From Candidatus Edwardsiibacteriota bacterium (GTDB taxonomy: Bacteria; Edwardsbacteria; AC1; EtOH8), in NCBI GenBank assembly GCA_020053305.1, contig JAGVNJ010000009.1, positions 27,096 to 91,095 on the forward strand: 64,000 nucleotides of DNA, read 5' to 3'. This document shows, piece by piece, positions 25,346-33,662 of this stretch. The translations under genes were made by a program, and so were the position numbers. The first letter of the stretch is position 1, and each line of letters opens with the position of its first letter. The notes under the pieces were generated by a model. That model was not told where the DNA came from. It searched no databases and saw only the letters and a program-made list of their open reading frames with translations.

Positions 25346-27505
25346 TTATTTCATGAACGGATAGGGAATGGTGATATAGGTTTCGGACGGCTTGCCGTTC
25401 TTGGTGCCGGGTTTGAACACCGCTTTGTAAGCAGCCTCCGCAGCAGCCTCGTCGCAGCCGTAGCCGATGCCCTTAATCACTTCGGCGTTCTTGACCTTGC
25501 CGTCGGTGCCCACCAGTATCTTTACAAACACCCGGCCGGTGATCCCGGCTTTGCGGGCGGATTCCGGATAATACGGAGAAACTATTTTCAGCGCTTCCGG
25601 CTCGGTAGGCATGATCTCCGGCTCCTTGGGTTCCTCAACCGCAGGCGTGGCTGCCGCCGGAGTCGGGGTAGCCTCGGCCACCAGCAAGTCCTGGGGGTTC
25701 ACTGCGGCCGGCTTGGGCGGGGCTGGCGGCGCTGTTGTGACCGCCCTGGGAGCAGGCTGTTCGGTTCTGGTGGCTATGGGCTGGGGCTTGGTTGCTTCTG
25801 CGGTTGTCGGTTTTTGCGGCTGCCCTCTTTCCGGGGTTACGGCCTCCACCGGCTGGGATGGCGGAGGCGGGGTCACTGCGGCCGATGAAGCGGAGGCCAT
25901 GGCCTCTCCCCTTCTTTCGGCGGCCGGGATCCACCACTCGTCCAGCGAAGCCATCGGCCCGCGGGCGTCCTGGACCGGACCCTTGACCCCCTTGTAGATG
26001 ATGGTGACCACGTCCGGGACGTAGAGATAGGTGGCCGGCATCTCGGTGTTGACCACCTGTTGGAATTTTACCCAGATATCCTTGGCCTTGCGGCGGCTCA
26101 AAGTGGCCAGCCCCTTGTCGATCAGGCTGTCCACCGAGGGATTGGAATACTTGAGGATAAAATTATAGATGCCCTTCTCCGGTGTGGAATGCCACACCGC
26201 CGTGGGATCGACCTTGAAATCGTTCTTCCATGAGAACAGCATGGCGTCGTACTGTCCGCTTCTCAGGCGCTGGATGAAGGTCCTGGCATCCACCACCGCC
26301 AGGTTGACCTTGACCCCGACGCCCTTCAACTGCTCCCTGATCAGGACCGCGGTGGCCTCCTGCACCGGCTGCCCCTGGGCCAGCAGCAGATTCAACTCCA
26401 GCACCTGCTTGGGACCCTTGGCCAGGTAGCCTTCGCGGTTCTTGTCCTTCCATCCCAGTTCGGCCAGCAGGGCTTTGGCCTGATCGGGATCATATGGCTG
26501 AGGTTTCATATTCTGATCATAGGCCCAGCTGGTGGGCAGGAACGGCCCGTTGGCCGGCTTGCCCTTGCCCATCAGAACGTCGTTGATCAACGCGATCTGG
26601 TCGATGCTCAGGGCGAAGGCCTTGCGCAGACTTACGTCGGAGAACAGCTGGCTGTTCAAATTCCAGCCGATGAAGGTGAAATTTCGTCCGGGATATTCGA
26701 TGGAGGTCAGGTTGGGATCGCCCTGTACCTTGAGGGCATACTGGGGCGACAGGTCGTTGGTCATATCCACCGAGCCGCTCTGCAGGGCGTTCATCAGGCT
26801 GGTCTCGTCGCCGAAGAATTTGAATACGATCCGGTCCAGGGCCGGCTTGCCCTTGTAGAAGTCCGGGTTGGCGGCCAGCACCAGGCGGTCCCCCCGCACC
26901 CATTCCTCCACCCTATACGGTCCGTCGCTGACCGGATTGGCGTCGAAGTCGGCGGAATTGGCGGCGCTCAGCTTCTCCAGGATATGCTTGGGCAGGACCA
27001 TGATCCCGGTGTCGAACAGTTCGTCGGAGTAAACCCGGTTGAAGACGAACTTCACCGCCAGGGGCCCCACCACCTCGACCTTCTCCACGAACTGCAGGCC
27101 GCCCGCCCGGGCGTATTTTATCTGGGGATCGCGCATCATGTCGAAGGAGAACTTGACATCCTCGGCGGTCACCGGCTGCCCGTCGCTCCACTTGGCGTTC
27201 TTACGCAGGACATAGGTGACCTCCTTGAAATCCTCCGAGAACTTCCAGGAGCGGGCCAGCCCGGCCACGATGTTCATGCCCTGGTCGAAACGGTGCAGGC
27301 TCATGAATAGTTTTTCATGGATATCGGTGGAGGCGGTGAATGACAGCCGCAACGGGTTCAAGGAGGCCGGCTCGTTCATGGTGCCGATGGTCAGCGTCCC
27401 TCCGGATTCGCTGTCCGGATACTTTTCGCTCTTGGAACATCCGGACAGCACCAGAAAGAATCCGGCGATCACTAAAAATAATCCACGAAAAACCCATGAT
27501 CTCAT
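25346..27505 (-). CDS. Lipoprotein: oligopeptide-type substrate-binding domain fused to TonB C-terminal domain
   Basis: 719 aa in one uninterrupted frame. Signal peptide and lipobox FLVLSGC (Cys23). Residues ~35-530 are a family 5 extracellular solute-binding protein (SBP_bac_5: ASLNPLRLSFTASTDIHEKL, the ARSWKFSEDFKEVTYVLRKN and WSDGQPVTAEDVKFSF signatures, later NLNSQLFSDVSLRKAFALSI). Residues ~545-635 are a Pro/Ala/Thr linker like those in TonB. Residues ~637-719 are a TonB_C domain (PYYPESARKAGITGRVFVKI, LVGTDGKVKNAEVIKGIGYG, AAYKAVFKPGTKNGKP). SBPs feed ABC importers; TonB_C domains contact plug/TonB boxes or act as periplasmic protein-binding modules. I know no standard protein with this order. 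AAGGAG precedes the ATG. No permease or ATPase genes adjoin it. Confidence 0.92.
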   Translation of the reverse strand: MRSWVFRGLFLVIAGFFLVLSGCSKSEKYPDSESGGTLTIGTMNEPASLNPLRLSFTASTDIHEKLFMSLHRFDQGMNIVAGLARSWKFSEDFKEVTYVLRKNAKWSDGQPVTAEDVKFSFDMMRDPQIKYARAGGLQFVEKVEVVGPLAVKFVFNRVYSDELFDTGIMVLPKHILEKLSAANSADFDANPVSDGPYRVEEWVRGDRLVLAANPDFYKGKPALDRIVFKFFGDETSLMNALQSGSVDMTNDLSPQYALKVQGDPNLTSIEYPGRNFTFIGWNLNSQLFSDVSLRKAFALSIDQIALINDVLMGKGKPANGPFLPTSWAYDQNMKPQPYDPDQAKALLAELGWKDKNREGYLAKGPKQVLELNLLLAQGQPVQEATAVLIREQLKGVGVKVNLAVVDARTFIQRLRSGQYDAMLFSWKNDFKVDPTAVWHSTPEKGIYNFILKYSNPSVDSLIDKGLATLSRRKAKDIWVKFQQVVNTEMPATYLYVPDVVTIIYKGVKGPVQDARGPMASLDEWWIPAAERRGEAMASASSAAVTPPPPSQPVEAVTPERGQPQKPTTAEATKPQPIATRTEQPAPRAVTTAPPAPPKPAAVNPQDLLVAEATPTPAAATPAVEEPKEPEIMPTEPEALKIVSPYYPESARKAGITGRVFVKILVGTDGKVKNAEVIKGIGYGCDEAAAEAAYKAVFKPGTKNGKPSETYITIPYPFMK

Positions 27506-27604
27506 GGTTCGCTCCTTTTATTAACGTTCGATTGGATGCCTATTTGCCTGCAATATGTATAAATTATAATAAGTTAAGCGATTTGTCAAGTAAAATTTGT
27601 TGAT

Positions 27605-27633
27605 TTGTCAATATTTCTGTAGTATAGTATCTT
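27605..27633 (+). promoter_or_regulatory. Candidate promoter of the M19 dipeptidase gene
   Basis: TTGTCA (27605-27610) and TATCTT (27628-27633) with 17-nt spacing in an AT-rich divergent intergenic region. The dipeptidase ATG begins only 15 nt downstream, so the leader would be very short. Confidence 0.35.
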
Positions 27634-27647
27634 TTCGGGAGGATTTT

Positions 27648-28682
27648 ATGAAGCACCGCCTCATTCTACAGATACTATTGGTGATGATTTTATCCGCAAA
27701 TATTTTACGGGGAGCCGGCGACAATATGCCCAAAGCAACCATCTGCGATCTGCATTGCGATACCGCCATCAACCTGGCCGACGGTAAAGGGACCGGCGGA
27801 GCCGCGAAAAAAAGCCGGGTAACCTCGGAAAAACTAAAAGCCGGCGGGGTCGGCCTGCAGGTCTACGCCTGCTGGGTTTCTCCCAAATACCGCCATCGCA
27901 AGGCCTGGGACCGGACCCGGCAGTTGATCGCCGCCGTTAAAAAAGAGATATCGGATCATCCGGATGAAATGATGCTTGTCAGCGATAAAAAGAGCTGGCG
28001 GGAATGCCGTAAAAGTAAACGGATCGGGGTGATGCTGGCCGTGGAGGGTGGTCATGTGCTGGACGGGGATATCTCCCGGCTGGACTCCCTCCATGCCCAG
28101 GGGGTGAGAATATTGACCCTCACCTGGAACAACTCCAACCAGTTTGCCACTTCGGCCTACAGCGCGCATAAGACCGGGATAGACAAGGGTCTCACGCCGT
28201 TGGGACGCAAACTCATTGCCCGGGCTGATAAAATGGGCATGCATATCGACCTCTCCCATTCCTCGGAGAAGACCTTCCGGGATGTGGTAAAGACCAGCCG
28301 GCTGCCTCCCCTGCTGTCCCATTCCTGCGTAAATTTTCTCAACGGGCATTTCAGGAACGCCTCGGACAAGCAGATCAAGGCGGTGGCCGATAAAAAGGGA
28401 TTGATCGGCATCAATTTCTGTCCGGGCTTTTTAGGAGACAGGCATAAGCCGGTCTCCATCGAAAGCGTGGCCGACCAGTTCGAGTATATCAAGGAGCTGG
28501 CCGGAACCGATATCCTGGCCATCGGCTCGGATTTCGACGGAATAAGGGAAACACCCGAAGGCTTGGACGGCCCGGACAAACTGCCTGATCTGCTGAATAT
28601 GCTTAAATCCAGGGATTTCAGCCAAAAGGAATTGGACGACATCGGCCTGAACAATACCTTGAGGTTCTTTGGCTGGCAGTGA
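27648..28682 (+). CDS. Membrane dipeptidase (peptidase M19), exported
   Basis: 344 aa from ATG 27648, preceded by GGGAGGA. A signal peptide (MKHRLILQILLVMILSANI...) leads into the dinuclear-zinc dipeptidase fold: CDLHCDT (HxD), the bridging Glu in AVEGGHVLDGD, LTWNNSNQFA, HIDLSHSSEKT (His), PPLLSHSCVNFL (His) and AIGSDFDGI (Asp). M19 enzymes cut dipeptides, including some D-amino-acid ones. Being exported and next to a gene for a peptide-type binding protein on the opposite strand, it may help take up or recycle peptides; this link is inference. Confidence 0.93.
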   Translation: MKHRLILQILLVMILSANILRGAGDNMPKATICDLHCDTAINLADGKGTGGAAKKSRVTSEKLKAGGVGLQVYACWVSPKYRHRKAWDRTRQLIAAVKKEISDHPDEMMLVSDKKSWRECRKSKRIGVMLAVEGGHVLDGDISRLDSLHAQGVRILTLTWNNSNQFATSAYSAHKTGIDKGLTPLGRKLIARADKMGMHIDLSHSSEKTFRDVVKTSRLPPLLSHSCVNFLNGHFRNASDKQIKAVADKKGLIGINFCPGFLGDRHKPVSIESVADQFEYIKELAGTDILAIGSDFDGIRETPEGLDGPDKLPDLLNMLKSRDFSQKELDDIGLNNTLRFFGWQ

Positions 28683-28691
28683 TGGGTCTTT

Positions 28692-28754
28692 GACCTCTCC
28701 CTGCCTATCGGCTTCCCTCTCCTAAAGCATTAGGAGAGGGGCAGGGGTGAGGTC
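28692..28754 (+). repeat. Dispersed palindromic repeat, family 2, copy 1
   Basis: Core palindrome CCCTCTCCTA (28715-28724), loop AAGCAT, TAGGAGAGGG (28731-28740), with outer imperfect arms GACCTCTCCC and GGGTGAGGTC. A second copy in the same orientation lies at 31200-31252, on the other side of the mlaE-GNAT-mlaF operon. Confidence 0.85.
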
Positions 28755-28776
28755 CTCTGGTCAGAATTAACTCTTT

Positions 28777-28807
28777 AAAAAAGCCCGGATAAATATCCGG
28801 GCTTTTT
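28777..28807 (-). terminator. Terminator after mlaF-like gene
   Basis: Stem AAAAAGCCCGGAT (28778-28790) with complement at 28795-28807 and a 4-nt loop. It overlaps the stop codon of the ATPase gene and gives a T-run on both strands. Confidence 0.8.
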
Positions 28808-29535
28808 CAGTCGGCCTCGCCTTTGATGAACCGCTGGACCCTCTCGTCCGGCGATCTTTTTATCCCCTCCGGGGTTCCGCAGAAGATGATCCTCCCCTGG
28901 TGCAGCATGGCGATCCGGTCGGCGATCTTGGAAGCGCTGACCATGTCGTGGGTGACGGCGATGGAGGTCAGCGACATTTTATTGCGCAGGGCAATTATCA
29001 GGTCGTTGATCTTGTCGGCCATGATGGGATCCAGCCCGGTGGTGGGCTCGTCGTAAAGAATGTATTCCGGGTCCATGGCGATGGCCCGGGCCAGCCCCAC
29101 CCGCTTCTTCATCCCGCCGGAAAGCTCGGCCGGCATTAATCCTCCGGTGCCCGACATCCCCACCATCTCCAGCTTTTTATTAACGATATCGGAAATCTGT
29201 TCCGGTGAATACTCCGAATGCTCCTTAAGCCCCAAGCCTACGTTCTCGGCCACGGTAAGTGAATCGAACAGGGCCGCCCCCTGGAACAGCATGCCCAGCC
29301 GCTTCCGCAGGGCAAACAGTTCATTTTTTTTGATATGGGACAGCTCGGCGCCGTCAATCCTGATGGACCCCCGGTCCGGCTGCATCAGCCCGATGATATG
29401 GCGCAGCAGGACGCTCTTGCCGCAGCCCGACCCGCCGATGATAACCATGGTCTCCCCGGTGTTGATGCTTAGGTCCACCCCGGCCAGCACCTGCTTGGAG
29501 TTGAAGGATTTGTATAGGTTGGAGATCTCGATCAT
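28807..29535 (-). CDS. mlaF: ABC transporter ATPase, MlaF (Ttg2A) type
   Basis: 242 aa. ATPase partner of an MlaE-type permease for phospholipid or other lipid transfer between inner and outer membrane. Walker A GGSGCGKSVLLRHI, Q-loop GMLFQGAALFDSLTVAENV, signature LSGGMKKRVGLARAI, Walker B YILYDEPTTGLDP and switch His in VTHDM are all intact. LFQGAALFDSLTV is characteristic of the Mla/Mkl subfamily. The permease gene lies upstream, separated by a GNAT gene. No MCE-domain (MlaD) or MlaB/MlaC gene follows; the operon ends at a hairpin here. Confidence 0.93.
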   Translation of the reverse strand: MIEISNLYKSFNSKQVLAGVDLSINTGETMVIIGGSGCGKSVLLRHIIGLMQPDRGSIRIDGAELSHIKKNELFALRKRLGMLFQGAALFDSLTVAENVGLGLKEHSEYSPEQISDIVNKKLEMVGMSGTGGLMPAELSGGMKKRVGLARAIAMDPEYILYDEPTTGLDPIMADKINDLIIALRNKMSLTSIAVTHDMVSASKIADRIAMLHQGRIIFCGTPEGIKRSPDERVQRFIKGEAD

Positions 29536-29545
29536 GATAACTCAA

Positions 29546-30325
29546 TTATTTCTGCCATAATATTTTGCTTCGCACACATTCAATAAAATCGCATTTAGTA
29601 TAAAAATCAGACAAATCGCCCGATGTTTCCAGCAATACATATTTTAATCTTAGATTATTGACAACCCTTCTTATCGCCATCATCATTTGTTTCCCAAAAC
29701 CCTTACCACGAAAGGTTTCATCTATTTCGACATCAAACAATCTGGCGTAGCCGTCGAGTTCGGCGATGTATACCGAACCGATCATATCGCTGCCTAACTT
29801 GAACCAATAAGGTTTAAAGACATTAATGAAGGATGTTTGTAAAGGTTTAAGTTTAGAATACCATTCTTCTTGATAGTAATCTCTGTTCTTCAGCCTGGAG
29901 TGGTACCAATCAAAATATTCGGCAATAGAGGGCCTGTATAATTTGGCCTCTGTCGAGATGTCTTGGCTCTCGGCTTGCATAAAGATGGCATCGCTAAAAA
30001 CAAGTCTTTTCTTACTAAAATGATCAACCCACGTGATATCAATTTTCATTCCAGAGCCAATGTCATAACGGTTCGGAAGGTCCAGTTTATTATTCCGGTG
30101 AATATCTTTAATCTGGTTAAGGACAATCTCCATTCCGCTTATAGAATTGGCGGTTACATTGATCGCCCGGTTGAAGTCACCGCTCCATGGGACAAAGGGA
30201 TTTCTGACATGGATAAAACTATCATGTCTTTCCGGGATACCGCCATAGGCTTTTGTAAGTTCAACTTCTGATTCTATTGACAATTTTGCCCAATCCGGGT
30301 ATATGAGAGTATTGCTATTTAACAT
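29546..30325 (-). CDS. GNAT-family N-acetyltransferase inserted in the mla operon
   Basis: 259 aa from ATG 30325, which overlaps the mlaE stop as TAATG. The C-terminal 90 residues show a GNAT fold: YIAELDGYARLFDVEIDE (beta4), acetyl-CoA loop TFRGKGFGKQMM (RGxGxGK), LKYVLLETSGDL and FYTKCDFIEC. The N-terminal 160 residues are another, unassigned domain rich in aromatic and charged residues. Composition is clearly more AT-rich than mlaE and mlaF on either side, suggesting later insertion. The same frame stays open further upstream through mlaE (giving a spurious 499-codon frame); that part is a Gly/Arg-rich shadow. Substrate unknown. Confidence 0.87.
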   Translation of the reverse strand: MLNSNTLIYPDWAKLSIESEVELTKAYGGIPERHDSFIHVRNPFVPWSGDFNRAINVTANSISGMEIVLNQIKDIHRNNKLDLPNRYDIGSGMKIDITWVDHFSKKRLVFSDAIFMQAESQDISTEAKLYRPSIAEYFDWYHSRLKNRDYYQEEWYSKLKPLQTSFINVFKPYWFKLGSDMIGSVYIAELDGYARLFDVEIDETFRGKGFGKQMMMAIRRVVNNLRLKYVLLETSGDLSDFYTKCDFIECVRSKILWQK

Positions 30326-31125
30326 TATCTGAATATCCAGGCCGAGATAATGTAATCGAATATCAGTATCAGCACCGCCGAGGTGACCACCGAATTGGTA
30401 GTGGCCTTGCCCACCCCCTCGGCCCCGCCCTCGGTGGCCGAACCGTGGAAACACCCCGAGGTGGCGATGATGATCCCGAAGAACACCGATTTGACGATCC
30501 CGCCCACCAGGTCCCGGGTGTGAAAATGGAACCGCAGGCCGTCCAGATACATCTGGCTGGAGATGCCCACCGAAAGCACCGCCACCAGCCAGCCGCCCAC
30601 CAGGGCCACAAAGTTGGCGAACACCGTCAGCACCGGGGCCATCACCGCCCCGGCCACGAAGCGCGGCATGTACAGATAGGCCACCGGGTCGATGGCCATG
30701 GTCTCCAGGGCGTCTATCTGCTCTGTTACCTTCATGGTGCCCAGCTCGGCGGCGATCCCAGCCCCCACCCGGCCGGCCACCACCAGGGCGGTCAGCACCG
30801 GGCCCAGCTCCATCAGCACCGCCCGGGAGATCCCGGCCCCCAGCCAGATGGGCGGCACCAGCCCCTGCATCTGATAGGCGGCCTGCACCCCGGCCACCAT
30901 CCCGGTGAACACCGCCGAGAACAGCACCACCGGCAGGGAACTCACCCCGAAGAACATCATCTGGGTGATCACCTGGGAATAATTTCTGAAGAAATGCCTC
31001 AGGGACAGGGATATCTTTCCCAACAGGATGAAAGCCGCTCCCCATTCCTGAAAAAGGTCGATGGTCGAGCGGCCGATGTTATCGAAAACACTTCGTTGGG
31101 AAAGGATGTTCAGTTTGAAAGGCAT
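30325..31125 (-). CDS. mlaE: ABC transporter permease, MlaE type
   Basis: 266 aa, inner-membrane protein with about five helices. MlaE family signatures: VSSLPVVLFSAVFTGMVAGV, the motif ELGPVLTALVVAGRVGAGIA-AELGTMKVTEQIDALE, and DPVAYLYMPRFVAG. Together with the ATPase at 28807-29535 it should form the core of a lipid transporter between membranes. ATG is preceded by AAGGA. The first gene of the operon mlaE-GNAT-mlaF. A family-2 palindromic repeat lies 75 nt upstream. Confidence 0.95.
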   Translation of the reverse strand: MPFKLNILSQRSVFDNIGRSTIDLFQEWGAAFILLGKISLSLRHFFRNYSQVITQMMFFGVSSLPVVLFSAVFTGMVAGVQAAYQMQGLVPPIWLGAGISRAVLMELGPVLTALVVAGRVGAGIAAELGTMKVTEQIDALETMAIDPVAYLYMPRFVAGAVMAPVLTVFANFVALVGGWLVAVLSVGISSQMYLDGLRFHFHTRDLVGGIVKSVFFGIIIATSGCFHGSATEGGAEGVGKATTNSVVTSAVLILIFDYIISAWIFR

Positions 31126-31199
31126 GTCCTTAAAATATATTTAGTTCAAGAAAGGCCTTATAGGTTATAGAAAATTACTTCCCCGCTTTCTCTTATAAC

Positions 31200-31252
31200 A
31201 CCTCTCCCCCGCCCCTCTCCTAAAGCATTAGGAGAGGGAGATGGGTGAGGTC
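31200..31252 (+). repeat. Dispersed palindromic repeat, family 2, copy 2
   Basis: Same core as the copy at 28692-28754: CCCTCTCCTA (31213-31222), AAGCAT, TAGGAGAGGG (31229-31238), with outer ACCTCTCCC and GGGTGAGGTC. Direct orientation relative to copy 1. Confidence 0.85.
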
Positions 31253-31569
31253 GGAAGTTTTAGGGAACGGCAAACTAACGCAATTAATAATAATATGTAT
31301 CCAACCCGCTGTCTTATTATCACTAAGACTATTACACCAGCAACGCCGACCGTAACCGTCCCCTAAGACCCAGCTTAACCTGTAAATTCTTACAGGCTAA
31401 GTTAAGTGGACCAGGCGTCCAAATAGGGTCCGGGGGCACAGTGCGAATAACTCGGGTAACAGTATAAAAACGATCCCTGCTTCGCAGTGTGTGCCCTTTT
31501 CATTAAAGTATTGTTGTTTATATAAGCGATTTTTCAACTGTTAAGCCCTGTGACCCCGGCGGGTCTTTC

Positions 31570-31595
31570 GCCCTTTCTGCCCGGACAGAAAGGGC
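31570..31595 (-). terminator. Possible terminator after dnaB
   Basis: Perfect 10-bp stem GCCCTTTCTG (31570-31579) and complement (31586-31595) with a 6-nt loop, 8 nt after the dnaB stop. No T-run follows on the minus strand, so it may need another factor. Confidence 0.4.
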
Positions 31596-31603
31596 AGAGA
31601 AAT

Positions 31604-32992
31604 CTAGAACTGCTCGGTCCTCTGCTCCTGGGTCTGGTTCTCGAACCGGGTATATTCCTTGAGGAAGGTCAGGTTGAACTTCCCGGTGGGCCCGTTCCTC
31701 TGTTTGGCAATTATCAGCTCGGCAGTGTCGGCGTCCATCTGCTCGGACTGGCTCCACTCCTCCTTGTCCCGATAAACCCCCTTCTGGCGGTGCAGGAACA
31801 GCACCACATCGGCGTCCTGCTCGATGGCCCCCGATTCCCTCAAGTCGGACAATATGGGGCGCGAGTCCTGTCCCCGCTGTTCGGAGATACGGGAGAGCTG
31901 GGACAGGGCCATCACCGGAACATTAAGCTCCTTGGCCAGGGCCTTGAGTGAGCGGGAGATCTCGGAGATCTCCTGCTGGCGGTTCTCGGAGCGGTAGCTG
32001 GAACCCCGCATCAGCTGGAGGTAGTCCACGATGATCAGCCCCAGGTCCACCTCGGACTTCAGCCGCCGGGCCTTGGCCCGGATCTCCAGGGGGCTGGAGC
32101 TGGAGCTCTCGTCTATGTAGATCGGGGCCTCGTGCAGCAGGCCGGCGGCCGACACCAGCTTGGAAAAATCCTGCTGGGAGAGATAGCCGCTGCGCACCTT
32201 GTGGCCCGGCACCCGGGCCTCGGAGCACAGCAGGCGGATGACCAGCTGTTCCTTGGACATCTCCAGGCTGAATACCGCCACCGGGATCTTGTTGACGATG
32301 GCCGCCTGCTGGGCGATGTTCAGGGCGAAGGCGGTCTTTCCCACCGAGGGACGGGCACCGACGATGATCAGATCCCCCTTCTGCATGCCGGAGGTCATCT
32401 CGTCCAGGTCGGCAAAACCGGTCTCCACCCCGGTGATGTGCCGCTTCTCCTTGTACATCTTCTCCACCATCTCGAAGCTGTCCTTGATGAAGGAGCCCAG
32501 CGGCATCAGATGCTTGCGGAGGCGCTTTTCCTTGATGGAGAATATCAGCTGTTCGGCGCGATCCAGCAGTTCCTCGGCGGTCTCGCTGGCCTCGTAGCAG
32601 GAGGAGACGATCTGGGTGGCGGAGTTGATCAGCCGGCGCATGACCGCCTTCTCCAGCACGATCCGGGCGTAATAATCTACATTGGCCGCGGTGGCCACGC
32701 TCTCCACCAGCCGGGTGAGGTACACCGGGCCTCCGGCGTCGTCCAGCCACTTGAGGCGCCGCAGTTCGTCGGCCACCGTCACCAGGTCGGCCGGCTGGTT
32801 CTTCTCGTAGAGGTTGATGATGGCCCGGAATATCTTGCGGTGGGCCGAGGAATACAAATTCTCCTCGTCGCTGATGATCTCCACCGCCCGGGATACCGCT
32901 TCCGGGGACAACAGCATCGAGCCCAGCACCGCCATCTCGGCGTCCTGCGACTGGGGCGGCAGTCTTTCTATCATGTTATTGCTGTCGGCCAT
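31604..32992 (-). CDS. dnaB: Replicative DNA helicase
   Basis: 462 aa, normal DnaB, no intein. Hexameric helicase that unwinds DNA at the fork. N-terminal domain starts PPQSQDAEMAVLGSMLLSPEA; linker and RecA-like domain carry TGFADLDEMTSGMQKGDLII, Walker A GARPSVGKTAFALN, FSLEMSKEQL, Walker B LIIVDYLQLM, and the Arg-finger region DLRESGAIEQDADVVLFLHR. The ATG lies inside the end of udg (17-nt overlap), placing dnaB last in the operon that begins with yicC. A 10-bp hairpin follows the stop. Confidence 0.98.
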   Translation of the reverse strand: MADSNNMIERLPPQSQDAEMAVLGSMLLSPEAVSRAVEIISDEENLYSSAHRKIFRAIINLYEKNQPADLVTVADELRRLKWLDDAGGPVYLTRLVESVATAANVDYYARIVLEKAVMRRLINSATQIVSSCYEASETAEELLDRAEQLIFSIKEKRLRKHLMPLGSFIKDSFEMVEKMYKEKRHITGVETGFADLDEMTSGMQKGDLIIVGARPSVGKTAFALNIAQQAAIVNKIPVAVFSLEMSKEQLVIRLLCSEARVPGHKVRSGYLSQQDFSKLVSAAGLLHEAPIYIDESSSSSPLEIRAKARRLKSEVDLGLIIVDYLQLMRGSSYRSENRQQEISEISRSLKALAKELNVPVMALSQLSRISEQRGQDSRPILSDLRESGAIEQDADVVLFLHRQKGVYRDKEEWSQSEQMDADTAELIIAKQRNGPTGKFNLTFLKEYTRFENQTQEQRTEQF

Positions 32993-33662
32993 CGGACCTT
33001 TCCTGATCGTATATCTTTCTTACCAATTGGACGTCCTCCCAGGTCTGCCTCTTCCAGGCCGGGTTCCGCAGCAGGGCCGCCGGATGAAAGGTGGGCACCA
33101 GTTTTATATTGTGATAGTAGTAAATCTGGCCCCGCATCTTTGAGATCGGGGTGGCGTTCTTCAGCAGGGTCTGGGCGGCGAAGGTTCCCAGGGCGCAGAT
33201 CACCTTGGGTTTTATCAGTTCCAGCTGCCTGATCAGATAGGGCTCGCACAGTTCTATCTCCCGGGGTTCCGGATTGCGATTGCCCGGCGGCCGGCACTTG
33301 AGGATGTTGCAGATATACACCTGGGAGCGGTCCAGCTTGATGGCCTCGATGATCTTGGTCAGCAGCTGCCCGGCGGCGCCCACAAAGGGCTTTCCCTGCA
33401 GGTCCTCATCATGGCCCGGGGCTTCGCCCACGAAGACCATATCGGCTTTGGGGTCACCGTCGCCGAACACGAAGTTGGTGCGGGTCTTGGACAGCGGGCA
33501 TTTGGCGCAGCCGGATATCTGTTTTTGGAATTTCGCCAATGCCCCGGAATGGCCGGAGCCGGAGAGCGCCGGTTTTTTGCTCAGCACCAGTTCGCTGACG
33601 CCCTGCTCCTGCTCCTGAAGAAGATATTTCCTGAGCCGGCTGATGGCCGCGGTTGATGTCAT
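32976..33662 (-). CDS. Uracil-DNA glycosylase, family 4
   Basis: 228 aa. Removes uracil from DNA; family 4 enzymes carry a [4Fe-4S] cluster. The cluster cysteines are visible as CAKCPLSKTR and, further on, CNILKCRPPGN and ELCEPYL. Catalytic motif GEAPGHDEDLQGKPFVG (family 4 type, with Glu in place of Asp), and LVPTFHPAALLRN near the end for DNA binding. The N-terminal ~50 residues are an extra low-conservation segment. ATGA overlap with coaBC upstream; overlaps dnaB downstream. Confidence 0.94.
   Translation of the reverse strand: MTSTAAISRLRKYLLQEQEQGVSELVLSKKPALSGSGHSGALAKFQKQISGCAKCPLSKTRTNFVFGDGDPKADMVFVGEAPGHDEDLQGKPFVGAAGQLLTKIIEAIKLDRSQVYICNILKCRPPGNRNPEPREIELCEPYLIRQLELIKPKVICALGTFAAQTLLKNATPISKMRGQIYYYHNIKLVPTFHPAALLRNPAWKRQTWEDVQLVRKIYDQERSDGRQQ

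Larger units (their letters stand above)
31126..31603. other. Intergenic region with structured elements between mlaE and dnaB
   Basis: 478 nt without a coding frame I trust. It holds the family-2 repeat (31200-31252), an inverted repeat CTTAACCTGTAA/TTACAGG...GTTAAG (31374-31406), a long-range pairing GGGCACAGTGCGAA with TTCGCAGTGTGTGCCC ending in TTTT (31434-31500), and a 10-bp hairpin right after the dnaB stop (31570-31595). An untranslated RNA is conceivable but not shown. Confidence 0.5.

Noticed and set aside
30326..31045. Long N-terminal extension of the GNAT frame through mlaE
   Set aside because: Gly/Arg-rich shadow of the mlaE sequence in another frame; a TAATG junction gives the real GNAT start.
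31434..31500. Possible tRNA or riboswitch
   Set aside because: No cloverleaf or known aptamer core could be folded; kept only as unexplained structure.
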